This document shows, piece after piece, positions 49,259 to 57,505 of a stretch of DNA of 64,000 nt. The stretch's first letter is position 1. Each line of letters opens with the position of its first letter. The notes beneath the pieces are model-generated. The model did no database searches and was not told where the DNA came from. It saw only the letters and a list, made by a program, of their open reading frames with translations. The position numbers and the translations under genes were made by a program. The stretch is from assembly GCA_964524835.1 (NCBI GenBank), contig CAZGEG010000020.1, forward strand, positions 19,055-83,054. The letters are read 5' to 3'. The DNA is from JACRCG01 sp964524835. GTDB taxonomy: Bacteria; Desulfobacterota; Desulfuromonadia; Geobacterales; Pseudopelobacteraceae.

Positions 49259-51073
49259 ATGATCACTCGCGCTCGACAGGAATTATTCAAATGCTTCCCC
49301 CTGATCGGTAAAGGCCTCCGCCTTGTCTGGCAGGCAGCCCGCGGGTGGACTGTTGCCTGGAGTGTTCTGCTCCTGGTGCAGGGATTGATTCCGGCTACAC
49401 AGGTCTACCTGACGAAGATGACCGTTGACTTTCTGGCTGCCGATATCTCCACCCAAAACGCTGCAGCAGCACTAAATCGCGCCTGGCCGTCAATGGCCAT
49501 GATCGGCCTGCTCTGGATCTTCAGCCAGCTTGTGGCAAGCCTGATCCGCTGGGTACGGACCGCGCAAGCTGAGTTGGTGCAGGACTCAATCCACTCACTT
49601 ATCCACGATAAAGCTCTTGAGCTGGATGTTGCCTTCTATGAAAACTCCGAATCATACGACCTGCTTCACCGGGCAAAGGTTGACGCGCTGTCACAGCCGA
49701 TTGCGCTTCTGGAAAGCATTGGAATAGTGATTCAAAATAGTGTGACCCTGGTTGTGCTGGCTGGCTTGATTGCCATGTATGCCTGGTGGCTGCCGTTCCT
49801 GCTGATCGGCAGCGCCCTGCCGGGACTCTGGTCTGTCGGCCGCTATGTATTGCGTGAACATAAGTGGCGGATCGCCAATACGGCCAATGAGCGGCGCTCC
49901 CGCTACTATGACTGGATATTGACGGACCGGGGCAGTGCGGCCGAGATGCGTCTGTTCGATCTGGGCGGATTTCACAAGGACACCTTCAGACAACTGCGCA
50001 CCGATTTGAGGGCGGGACGCCTCAAACTGGTACGCGAGGAGATGAAATCCGAATTGTTTGCCGGAACGATTGCCTGGGCTGGAGGGATTGTCGGGATGGT
50101 CTGGCTGCTGCTGAGGGTTTCCCGCGGACTAGCCAAGCTCGGAGACTTGGTGCTCTGCTACCAGGCCTTTTTACAGGGGCAGAAACTGCTTCGCTCGCTG
50201 CTCGAAAGTGCCGGGCGCATCTACCGCAGCACCCTGTTCCTGGATAACCTGTTTCAATTTCTGGCCCAGACACCACGCCTCGTTGTGCCGCCGCAACCGG
50301 TCACCCTCCCCTCCCAGCTTTGTGAAGGGATCCGCTTTGAACAGATAACATTCCGTTACCCCGGCAGCGACTATAACGCCCTGTCCGATTTTACGCTGGC
50401 ACTTCCGGCAGGAAAATCAACGGCCATTGTCGGCCACAACGGAGCGGGAAAAAGCACCCTGATCAAACTACTCTGCCGTTTTTACGATCCTCAGGCCGGC
50501 AGAGTTCTGCTTGACGGCATTGATATGAAAATGTTCGATCCGGCAGAGCTCCGGCGCTCGATTACTGTGCTATTCCAGGAACCGGTACGCTACCACACCA
50601 CCGCCGCCGAAAACATCGCCATGGGTGACCGGGCATCAGGCCCCGATACCGACCGCATCCGCCAGACTGCACAGGCGGCCGGAGCAGCAGCTCCCATCGA
50701 GCGGCTGCCCCAAGGGTATGAGACAGTGCTCGGCAAATGGTTTGGCGGTGCGGAACTGAGCGTCGGCGAATGGCAACGGATAGCGTTGGCACGCGCTTTT
50801 CTTCGTGATTCACCGATCATCGCACTGGATGAACCGACCAGCGCCATGGATTCATGGGCAGAGGCCGACTGGCTGGGCCGCTTTCGGGATTTGACGAGGG
50901 GACATACTGCGCTCATGATCACCCATCGTTTCACCACCGCGATGCATGCCGATATGATCCATGTCATGGAAGGAGGCAGAATAACCGAATCCGGCACTCA
51001 CGGACAGCTGGTCGCCGCCGGCGGACATTATGCCGAATCGTGGCGAATTCAGATGCGGGAGCTGCAGAATTAG
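49259..51073 (+). CDS. ABC transporter (permease-ATPase fusion), probable lasso exporter (D protein)
   Basis: A 604-residue inner-membrane half transporter. Residues 1-330 hold six transmembrane helices (AWSVLLLVQGLIPATQVYLT...). The ATPase domain has Walker A GHNGAGKST (near 392), Q-loop VLFQEPV, signature LSVGEWQRIALARAF (usual LSGGQ changed to LSVGE), Walker B IIALDEPTSAMD and H-loop MITHRF. The LSVGE form and fold match exporters in lasso and similar peptide clusters. Exports and gives immunity to the mature peptide. Starts one base after the ATPase stop, with only GGA about 15 bases upstream as a ribosome site. No C39 peptidase domain is present. Confidence 0.88.
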   Translation: MITRARQELFKCFPLIGKGLRLVWQAARGWTVAWSVLLLVQGLIPATQVYLTKMTVDFLAADISTQNAAAALNRAWPSMAMIGLLWIFSQLVASLIRWVRTAQAELVQDSIHSLIHDKALELDVAFYENSESYDLLHRAKVDALSQPIALLESIGIVIQNSVTLVVLAGLIAMYAWWLPFLLIGSALPGLWSVGRYVLREHKWRIANTANERRSRYYDWILTDRGSAAEMRLFDLGGFHKDTFRQLRTDLRAGRLKLVREEMKSELFAGTIAWAGGIVGMVWLLLRVSRGLAKLGDLVLCYQAFLQGQKLLRSLLESAGRIYRSTLFLDNLFQFLAQTPRLVVPPQPVTLPSQLCEGIRFEQITFRYPGSDYNALSDFTLALPAGKSTAIVGHNGAGKSTLIKLLCRFYDPQAGRVLLDGIDMKMFDPAELRRSITVLFQEPVRYHTTAAENIAMGDRASGPDTDRIRQTAQAAGAAAPIERLPQGYETVLGKWFGGAELSVGEWQRIALARAFLRDSPIIALDEPTSAMDSWAEADWLGRFRDLTRGHTALMITHRFTTAMHADMIHVMEGGRITESGTHGQLVAAGGHYAESWRIQMRELQN

Positions 51074-51198
51074 GGAATTATTGATGGCTTTATTCGAGCG
51101 ATCTTTTTAGTGAATACTCTTGTAAACTGCACATTCAAGATCATCAATCCAGAGCGGACACTTCGATTGATCCATCAGCGCCATAAACTACTTGATTC

Positions 51199-51228
51199 TT
51201 GTCTGAACAAAGTAACTCTGACTATAAT
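51199..51228 (+). promoter_or_regulatory. Sigma-70 promoter of the cohesin-like gene
   Basis: TTGTCT (51199-51204), 18 bases, then perfect TATAAT (51223-51228), 26 bases before the start codon. Confidence 0.6.
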
Positions 51229-51253
51229 CATCAAATATTTTTAGGAGTTTACC

Positions 51254-52525
51254 ATGTATCTGTCGCCGTTACGCAGACCACTAATTGCCGCCGCGTTGCT
51301 TATGATATTTTGGTCAACCTCTGCTATGGCGTCCGCCACAGTGTCGGTCAATCCAACCGGAGACTTATCGTACACGATTGATGGCATGGGAATGGACGGC
51401 GTTGCCGGTATTCAGCTCGACATAACCTATGATGCAAATTCACTAAATACCCCAAAAGTGACCCCGGGATCACTAGTCGCAGGTGCGATGCTTTCGGCAA
51501 ACACCTCTCGCACCGGTCTTATCAAGATAGCCATCATCAGCACCCGCCCTTTTTCCGGGAGCGGCCAGATAGCATCAATAACGTTTGCCGCAAAAACGGG
51601 CAGTGGCGGAATTATTTCTTTCACAACCAACTTGATCGACAGTAATAGTGCTTCTATCTCCGCTATCCCTGTCAATCAACCGAACGAATCCATTGCACCG
51701 GCAACAATTTTAACTCCAGGGATTCCATTTAGTCAGACACAACAGCCCCCTCAGACTGGCCTACCGGCAGCTACTACGACGTCGGCCTTTCCCGGATCGG
51801 TAACAATGCCAGCAGAACTGCAACAACGGGTCGATGCACAGCCTGAGCCTTCTACTACGGATCCCGCTTTCACCGGAGAACCGGTACCGGAAGCTGCAGT
51901 AATTACAGAGCAGTCTCTACCTTCCAGCGCTCCGGCTGCCGATGCAAAAGTCGAAGACACGCCCCAATATCTCGTCTACAATGGGATTTTGGATCGATTC
52001 AAACAGTACAACGGAAGCAAGAGCCTGTCCGCCATGGTAATGCTTTTTAATAAGAAGACTGCCCAGACGATCTACCAGGAACCGGCAATACTGTTGAGTG
52101 ACGGACATAACAGGGCAATTCTTACGATTGACATTCCCTCCAGAATAACGACTTCACCGAATTTTGCCGCAAATGGCGGCAGGATGGTCACTTTCAACCA
52201 GGACAAGCAGAGTAAAGGTCGCTGGACAGTTGTGGTTCAGCCGGAAGCCGGGGCTGTCAAGACCACTTTGACAATAATTTCCGGAGCCGAGGAATTTGAA
52301 TACCCGCTTACCGTTGCACCACCGGCAAAAACTGCGCTCTCGCTTGATGAAATCGGCTGGAGCCGGTTCCTCGAGGAGGTCGGAACAACGACTGCCCCTC
52401 TGCACGATTTGAATGCCGATGGAGTACGCGACTATATAGATGAATTCATCTTCGTTGCCAACCACCTAGCTGGAAAATCAACTCCAATAAAACCAGCCGT
52501 ACCGTCTAGCAAATCTGGACAATAA
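51254..52525 (+). CDS. Secreted cohesin-like protein with a C-terminal dockerin-type loop
   Basis: A 423-residue exported protein: signal peptide (PLIAAALLMIFWSTSAMA, about 26). Residues 28-145 are a cohesin-like beta domain (GMDGVAGIQLDITYDANSL...GLIKIAIISTRPFSGSGQIASITFAA). A Pro/Thr/Ala-rich linker spans about 155-230. A second beta domain spans about 240-355. A single EF-hand-type calcium loop with dockerin pattern (DLNADGVRDYIDEFIFVANHL) lies near residues 385-405. Cohesin and a half-dockerin in one protein are unusual and might self-assemble. AGGAG precedes the ATG. It lies between the lasso exporter and nucleotidyltransferase. Confidence 0.75.
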   Translation: MYLSPLRRPLIAAALLMIFWSTSAMASATVSVNPTGDLSYTIDGMGMDGVAGIQLDITYDANSLNTPKVTPGSLVAGAMLSANTSRTGLIKIAIISTRPFSGSGQIASITFAAKTGSGGIISFTTNLIDSNSASISAIPVNQPNESIAPATILTPGIPFSQTQQPPQTGLPAATTTSAFPGSVTMPAELQQRVDAQPEPSTTDPAFTGEPVPEAAVITEQSLPSSAPAADAKVEDTPQYLVYNGILDRFKQYNGSKSLSAMVMLFNKKTAQTIYQEPAILLSDGHNRAILTIDIPSRITTSPNFAANGGRMVTFNQDKQSKGRWTVVVQPEAGAVKTTLTIISGAEEFEYPLTVAPPAKTALSLDEIGWSRFLEEVGTTTAPLHDLNADGVRDYIDEFIFVANHLAGKSTPIKPAVPSSKSGQ

Positions 52526-52540
52526 TTTATTGCCAACTCA

Positions 52541-52569
52541 ACATCCAAAATCCAACATTCATAATTTTG
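52541..52569. repeat. AATTCAAAATCC-type repeat between convergent genes
   Basis: Catccaaaatccaacattcataatttt at the convergent stops of the cohesin-like and nucleotidyltransferase genes; a diverged copy of the locus-wide repeat. Confidence 0.5.
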
Positions 52570-53782
52570 CCTTTTTCAAACAGTGCCGCTTGAACCAGAA
52601 ATAGGGTCTTAAAGGGAGATAAAGCCAGAAGAGATTGTCAGGAAGAGAAAGTTCTATAAAATCAGCATGTGTGACCACGACACTTTTCATGAGCGCTGAA
52701 AGAGACGTTGACGGCTTCAGTTGTTTTATTCGTACAGCCTGACGAAGTCCGAGAAATTTATTCGCCTGGGATGCATAATCATCACCCGAAGCAAGAAGCT
52801 GTGAAGCCGCGTGAACAGAGAGGCCTTGCACTACGCCTTTTGATGCAGACAGCTCCCTGAAAACTTGAGGCGGCTCAATTCCATAAATCCACTCTAGGAG
52901 TGCTGCGGTCTGGCAGACCACTCTCTGGAGATCAAAAAAAGCCGCTCTGTTATATAAAGATCGCCATGTGTCTTCAGTCATATTCTGCATAAGCATGGCA
53001 ATGTCGGAAAGCCATTTGAGACACGGCCAACCATGACGCGCACCATGATCATCAAGAAAAAGTATCTCCTCTTCCGTCGAGAGCTGCATTAAGCCGGCAT
53101 CAAGCCAGGTTGAAGATTTTCCTGTATCCCATAAAGCCGTAACCTGTTCTTTCGACCAGAGGTAACTCCGCCAGTGAAGTTCTATATGAACGCCTCTAGC
53201 ATCATGTATGTACTCATGGTGGTGAAACGTGCTTATTATGTGGCGTTTTTGACTTTCAGGCAGGTTTTTAAATCCGAGTTCATGACGATATCCTGCATGA
53301 ATCAATAGCTCTTCTGCTTTTTCTACATCTTCAAGTTTCACCAGAATATCCAGGTCGCACGAACTCCGTACGCAGGGGTCACCATAAAGTTCCTGTGACA
53401 GAGCGACCCCTTTCAGGGGGATCAGTGGTATTCCTGCCCCGGAAAAGAGCCTGCCGACCCTCGTCAGCTCGGCAACCTGCCCCAAAGCCCTCACCGCCTG
53501 CCGAGTCCTGCAGTTTTTCAGGCGGACTTTTGTCTCTGCAGGAACACTAATCCACCCTCTTTTCCCCATAACCGTACAAAATTGTCCGACCACACCGTGT
53601 CTCTGCACCAACGAAGCAACTTCATCCCAGTTCAGCGCGGAATTGGTAATAGCTTCTATGATATGATTCTGTTGCACGGCATAGTCAGACCCAGGAACCC
53701 ACGAGCAAGCAGCAACAAGCCGGAATTCAGGCGTTATATGCAAATATTCAGGAAGGCTATAGGGCCATGAATCCTCAAACAT
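52559..53782 (-). CDS. NTP_transf_5 family nucleotidyltransferase
   Basis: A 407-residue protein of the PF14907 type, with the polymerase-beta fold. Marks are GIPLIPLKGVALSQELYGDPCVRSSCDLDILVKLED, in which the DxD of SCDLDILV is the metal site, and FHHHEYIHDARGVHIELHWRSYL. This family is common both in exosortase/EPS loci and in lasso clusters. In pseudomycoidin-type clusters it adds hexoses to the phosphate on the peptide C-terminus. Given the kinase and Ser-ended precursor 8 kb away, decoration of the phosphorylated lasso peptide is plausible, but the opposite strand and the EPS setting leave a polysaccharide role open. Confidence 0.8.
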   Translation of the reverse strand: MFEDSWPYSLPEYLHITPEFRLVAACSWVPGSDYAVQQNHIIEAITNSALNWDEVASLVQRHGVVGQFCTVMGKRGWISVPAETKVRLKNCRTRQAVRALGQVAELTRVGRLFSGAGIPLIPLKGVALSQELYGDPCVRSSCDLDILVKLEDVEKAEELLIHAGYRHELGFKNLPESQKRHIISTFHHHEYIHDARGVHIELHWRSYLWSKEQVTALWDTGKSSTWLDAGLMQLSTEEEILFLDDHGARHGWPCLKWLSDIAMLMQNMTEDTWRSLYNRAAFFDLQRVVCQTAALLEWIYGIEPPQVFRELSASKGVVQGLSVHAASQLLASGDDYASQANKFLGLRQAVRIKQLKPSTSLSALMKSVVVTHADFIELSLPDNLFWLYLPLRPYFWFKRHCLKKAKL

Positions 53783-53823
53783 CTTGTTTAATTCCTAACT
53801 AAAGTTGATTCCAAGTTTTGAAT

Positions 53824-54090
53824 TCAGGGGATTATTGCGTTTCCAATGACCGGGATAGGCAGTTCGTCGCGCCCGTTGATTTGCGCCCAGCCGGTCAGGG
53901 CGGGAGTATCAATGCGCATGGTGCGAAACTTGGGCATCTTAAAAATGACGTTGTTTTTACCGACTCGGTCGGACCAGTAGAGGATTGGCCCCGGTGAGGT
54001 TAGCTTGACCGCCAGAGCGGCAATCAGCATCGGTATGGCGAGGAGAATGAACGCCATAAATGAACAAGTGAAGTCAAATGTACGTTTCAT
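53824..54090 (-). pseudogene. Internally deleted phosphoglycosyl transferase (WcaJ/PglC-like)
   Basis: The 88-residue frame starts as a normal bacterial sugar transferase (KRTFDFTCSFMAFILLAIPMLIAALAVKLTSPGPILYWSDRVGKNN...FRTMRIDTP). At residue about 63 it jumps to the family C-terminus, ALTGWAQINGRDELPIPV, then ends in a few unrelated residues. About 75 residues, including the LDELPQLWNVLKGDMS and PRP regions, are absent. This points to an internal deletion plus 3' loss. The intact enzyme at 55761 probably replaces it. The ATG overlaps the stop of the AlbA_2 gene upstream. Confidence 0.85.
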
Positions 54091-55508
54091 GGTATTTCCT
54101 CGACAGAGATAGCTAAGCGTTTCCCTTTATCAGTCAATAGATACAGCTGATCAGAAGCGCGCGGCTTGTCCGGGTTTGTCATGGTTATCAAGCCTGCCTG
54201 AAGCGCAGGCTGCAGATATTCAGCACGAAAATGTTCACGATGTTTAAGATCAAGTGCAACCTGAAGCTCCCGACGGCTCTTCGGCTTACTTCCAATTGCA
54301 TGTAACAACTTCAAGACTTGCTCGGTGACTTGCTCGGTGACTTGCTCGGTGACTTGCTCGGTGACTTGCTCGGTGACATGCGTGGTTGAAAGACGTAATT
54401 CTGCCTTGAAAAAATCCCCTTTTTCCTCAAATTGGAGTGTGACTTCAGGATATTCGAGTAAGTATTCCCGTATACGTATGTAGCCGGTGCCATAACGCTC
54501 AATATCACCCGTCAGATAAAAAGCTTCAGCAATCAGACGGTTTCGCAGGGATGATACATAATCATTCCCTTCAAGTTCGGCAAGTGTAAGGCGGCCAAAC
54601 AGCCTCCCAGGGTTGGTAATGATAATTCGATCATCAAAGACCTTGATAACAATATCCGATACGCTCTTATAATCACGATGCACGACCGCATTAAGCACTA
54701 GCTCACGCAGAGCCTCCAACGGATATTGCCAACGTTCCTTGCGCTGGATGCTTCCATCAAAATGGTAGGAAAGGTTGATATGTTTTTTGATGAAGGTCAG
54801 CACCTCTTCCACTGCCACAAGCAGCGGAGAACGCACAACAATATCATCAATTATCGTCGCTTCTGACTTGAATCTCCCGATGCGGATATGTACATGAGGC
54901 GCGCCAAACAGCAAGTTGGCGGCAAAGGTAGCCTTGCCGTCACGAACCAGCTTGAGTTTGATCAAGTTGGTAGAAAGATCCTCTCGCAGCGCATATCTGC
55001 CGCAATGGTTTACTAACCCGAAATACTTTTCCATAAGAGGGATATCGAGAGATGATAACGGTTCATTTGAAGGATAGGAGTCAAATGAGAGCGATAGGGA
55101 CTGATGTTGTAGATCAACAATTTCTTCAATTGTTAACAGGTGATTACTATTGTGAACACGCTTGTAGTAGCGGTTTTTATAGGCAACCGGCTTGACAGGG
55201 AATTCACTGATTTCAAAAACCAGAATCCTTTTACCGTCTTTCTCTTCAAGCAGTATTTTGGGGATAAGCTGGGGGTATGTTGCAACCTTTATTTCATTCA
55301 GATACCGCTGCACAGTCTCCGGCCCTAACTCTACCCCGCACACATCACCGTTGTCATCAATACCAATAACCACCTTACCGCCATCCGCATTTGCAAAGGC
55401 AACCAGGGAGATGATAACCTCTTTACCGAATGAGCGTTTATATTCGATAAAGAGGGATTCAGATGAATCCGGATCATGAGTTTTGGATTTTTTATTATTA
55501 TCTTTCAT
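54087..55508 (-). CDS. AlbA_2/Schlafen-type DNA-binding ATPase-like protein
   Basis: A 473-residue cytoplasmic protein. N-terminal AlbA_2 domain: SESLFIEYKRSFGKEVIISLVAFANADGGKVVIGIDDNGDVCGV (about 13-55). A GHKL-type HATPase_c_4 domain follows (RELVLNAVVHRDY, about 255, and ERYGTGYIRIREYLL). After it comes the repeat THVTEQVTEQVTEQVTEQV (five VTEQ units, residues about 377-397), then a winged-helix C-terminus (LKLLHAIGSKPKSRRELQVALDL). The family is common in islands as possible transcription regulators. The VTEQ linker comes from a 12-bp tandem repeat. It divides the two sugar-transferase copies. Confidence 0.88.
   Translation of the reverse strand: MKDNNKKSKTHDPDSSESLFIEYKRSFGKEVIISLVAFANADGGKVVIGIDDNGDVCGVELGPETVQRYLNEIKVATYPQLIPKILLEEKDGKRILVFEISEFPVKPVAYKNRYYKRVHNSNHLLTIEEIVDLQHQSLSLSFDSYPSNEPLSSLDIPLMEKYFGLVNHCGRYALREDLSTNLIKLKLVRDGKATFAANLLFGAPHVHIRIGRFKSEATIIDDIVVRSPLLVAVEEVLTFIKKHINLSYHFDGSIQRKERWQYPLEALRELVLNAVVHRDYKSVSDIVIKVFDDRIIITNPGRLFGRLTLAELEGNDYVSSLRNRLIAEAFYLTGDIERYGTGYIRIREYLLEYPEVTLQFEEKGDFFKAELRLSTTHVTEQVTEQVTEQVTEQVTEQVLKLLHAIGSKPKSRRELQVALDLKHREHFRAEYLQPALQAGLITMTNPDKPRASDQLYLLTDKGKRLAISVEEIP
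54315..54374 (-). repeat. Five 12-bp tandem repeats in the AlbA_2 gene
   Basis: Five exact copies of gacttgctcggt, reading VTEQ on the minus strand. Each copy keeps the frame, so copy-number change alters linker length only. Confidence 0.97.
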
Positions 55509-55514
55509 GCTTCA

Positions 55515-55549
55515 CCAATTCAGAATCCATAATTCACAATCAAAATTGC
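55515..55549. repeat. AATTCAGAATCC-type repeat upstream of the AlbA_2 gene
   Basis: Caattcagaatccataattcac and caatcaaaattg; another copy of the locus-wide AT-rich repeat, at a break between AlbA_2 and the epimerase remnant. Confidence 0.6.
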
Positions 55550-55551
55550 TT

Positions 55552-55632
55552 TCAAAACCATCCCGCCGTTTCCCGTAACCCCTCGTCCATGGCAAAGGGC
55601 GGCACCACTCCGGCTCCCGCTGTATCTTCGAG
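55552..55632 (-). pseudogene. C-terminal remnant of an NAD-dependent sugar epimerase/dehydratase
   Basis: Reading minus, the frame ends PFAMDEGLRETAGWF and stop at 55552. The DEGLRET-x-x-WF signature is the usual last helix of SDR-type sugar epimerases. A stop codon in frame just upstream (55633-55635) and the lack of any Rossmann domain show only the tail survives. It lies downstream of the intact sugar transferase, where an epimerase gene would be expected. Confidence 0.5.
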
Positions 55633-55728
55633 CTATCCCCAGATAATCCAGCCGATCAAGATTCCGCTGAAACCACCCAATATTGCGCCTGCTATAAGCC
55701 CTATCAAGCCGCTGCTGGCGCCTGGGCG
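55633..55728 (-). other. Stop-to-stop frame for a Gly-rich hydrophobic peptide
   Basis: Frame of 31 codons ending LIGLIAGAILGGFSGILIGWIIWG. It looks like a glycine-zipper transmembrane helix. No ATG exists; a TTG at 55707 would give 24 residues. It could be a genuine micro-protein or the debris of a larger membrane gene. Confidence 0.3.
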
Positions 55729-55760
55729 CTAATCATTGTTTTGATTAATATTCTCATTTT

Positions 55761-56357
55761 TCATTTAATAATCGCCTTAAGAGTTCGCATAATTAAAATG
55801 AAATCCGTCCAGAGTGAACGTTCTGATACATAACGTACATAGAAGGCCAGCTTTACCGGCATCACCTCTTCAATATATGCCCTGTCCGGGTCTGCAGCCT
55901 GGCCGAGGATTGCGTTTTCATCTTTGTATTCTATTGACGCATAATCCGTAATTCCGGGAGGAACCGACAGCACCTGCTCACGCACATTAGCCGGGTAAAG
56001 CGCCACGTAACGGGGGACTTCCGGGCGTGGCCCGACCAGGCTCATTTCTCCCCTTACAACATTAATCAACTGAGGGAGCTCATCAAGTTTGTAATGCCTG
56101 AGAAATCTTCCGGAGCGGGTAATGCGCGGGTCTTCACCAACAGTAATCTGCCGCCCTTTTGCTTCCGCATCAATACACATGGTTCTGAACTTAAATATAA
56201 GGAAGTTTTTCCCAAAACGCCCGACCCGTTCCTGCCGAAAAAAAACGGGCCCGGAACTGTCAAACTTTATCCATATCGTTATGCATAAAAAGAGGGGCGC
56301 AAGTATCAGCACCCCCGGTATCGAAAAGAACAGATCAAAGATTCGTTTAAGCTTCAT
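55761..56357 (-). CDS. Phosphoglycosyl transferase (bacterial sugar transferase)
   Basis: A 198-residue monotopic inner-membrane enzyme that puts the first sugar phosphate on undecaprenyl phosphate. Marks are the N-terminal re-entrant helix (KRIFDLFFSIPGVLILAPLFLCITIWIKF), SSGPVFFRQERVGRFGKNF, catalytic Asp-Glu in YKLDELPQLINVVRGEMSLVGPRPE and a C-terminal TDYASIEYKDENAIL. Length is that of the PglC class. Its ATG overlaps the stop of the aminotransferase gene (ATGA). It is the intact counterpart of the fragment at 53824. Confidence 0.92.
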   Translation of the reverse strand: MKLKRIFDLFFSIPGVLILAPLFLCITIWIKFDSSGPVFFRQERVGRFGKNFLIFKFRTMCIDAEAKGRQITVGEDPRITRSGRFLRHYKLDELPQLINVVRGEMSLVGPRPEVPRYVALYPANVREQVLSVPPGITDYASIEYKDENAILGQAADPDRAYIEEVMPVKLAFYVRYVSERSLWTDFILIMRTLKAIIK

Positions 56358-57505
56358 CCCAGGATCTCCCGCATTAAATCAATAACCCTCTGCTGGTCAT
56401 CAGCCGTCATTTTAGTAAATAACGGCAGGCTCACAGCACGTTCATAGGCTTTGAGAGCATTCGGAAAATCTTCCGGCTTGAGGCTGTACCTGTCCCTCCA
56501 GTACGGATGAAGATGGAGCGGAATAAAATGGACGCTGCAGCAAACACCCTTTTCGGCCATCAACTCTATAAAACGGTCCCGGGAAACGGGAGCATCTTCC
56601 GCCAGACGGATTACGTACAGGTGCCAAGCATGAATGTCCCCGACAGGAGACTTCGGAGGCAAAATCAAAGGCAGATCGCGGAAAGCTTCATCGTAGCGCG
56701 CAGCCATGGCTTCCCGCTTATTCTGAAAGCTCCAGGCTTTCTTCAGCTGGTGAATACCGATAGAAGCGGCGATATCGGTCATATTGTACTTGCAGCCTGG
56801 AGCTACAATTTCGTAGAACCAGGAAGGTTTGGTTGATGTATAGCGATCGAAGGCATCGCGGCTAATGCCATGCAAACGCATGATCCGGCTGCGTTTGGCT
56901 ACCTCATGATCACGCGTGACGAGCATTCCCCCTTCACCGGTGGTGATGGTCTTGGTTGCATAGAAACTGTAAACTGTGGCATCACTCTCCAGTGACCCTA
57001 TCATGCGACCGTTACAGGTTGTCGGCAGTGCGTGGGCCGCATCCTCGACAACCTTGAGCCCATGTGTGCGGGCAATCGCCAAAATACTCTCCATATCGCA
57101 GGCCAATCCGGCAAAGTGCACCGGAATAATGGCTTTGGTACGTGAAGTGATGGCAGCTTCTATTTTCGCAGGATCGATATTGAACGTATCGGAATCAATG
57201 TCCACAAACACCGGATCCGCCCCAAGGTAGCGCACCACCTCTGCCGTGGCGGTAAAGGTGTACGGTGTCGTGATTACTTCATCGTCAGGTCCGATTCCAA
57301 CGGCCTCAAGAGCCAGGTGCAAACCCGCAGTAGCAGAATTTACCGCAATGGCTTCCGTGCCATCACCTGCAAAGGCAGCAAAGTCTTCCTCAAAACGCTT
57401 TGTCTTGGGACCGGTTGTAAGCCAACCCGAACGAAGGGAATCAAGCACTTCGTTTATTTCTTCCTCACCGATATCGGGGAGAGCAAATGGGAGAAATGCG
57501 GTCAT
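56354..57505 (-). CDS. DegT/DnrJ/EryC1/StrS-type aminotransferase (PglE-like)
   Basis: A 383-residue PLP enzyme that aminates a 4-keto nucleotide sugar. The PLP Lys lies in YSFYATKTITTGEGGMLVT (about residue 184). PVHFAGLACDMESILAIARTHGLKVVEDAAHALP and GPKTKRFEEDFAAF are family sequence. With the upstream GNAT gene (4-base overlap) and downstream sugar transferase it resembles the PglE-PglD-PglC set that makes and loads N-acetylated bacillosamine-type sugars. The 4-keto substrate could come from the dehydratase at 30382 or that at 62509. Confidence 0.92.
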   Translation of the reverse strand: MTAFLPFALPDIGEEEINEVLDSLRSGWLTTGPKTKRFEEDFAAFAGDGTEAIAVNSATAGLHLALEAVGIGPDDEVITTPYTFTATAEVVRYLGADPVFVDIDSDTFNIDPAKIEAAITSRTKAIIPVHFAGLACDMESILAIARTHGLKVVEDAAHALPTTCNGRMIGSLESDATVYSFYATKTITTGEGGMLVTRDHEVAKRSRIMRLHGISRDAFDRYTSTKPSWFYEIVAPGCKYNMTDIAASIGIHQLKKAWSFQNKREAMAARYDEAFRDLPLILPPKSPVGDIHAWHLYVIRLAEDAPVSRDRFIELMAEKGVCCSVHFIPLHLHPYWRDRYSLKPEDFPNALKAYERAVSLPLFTKMTADDQQRVIDLMREILG

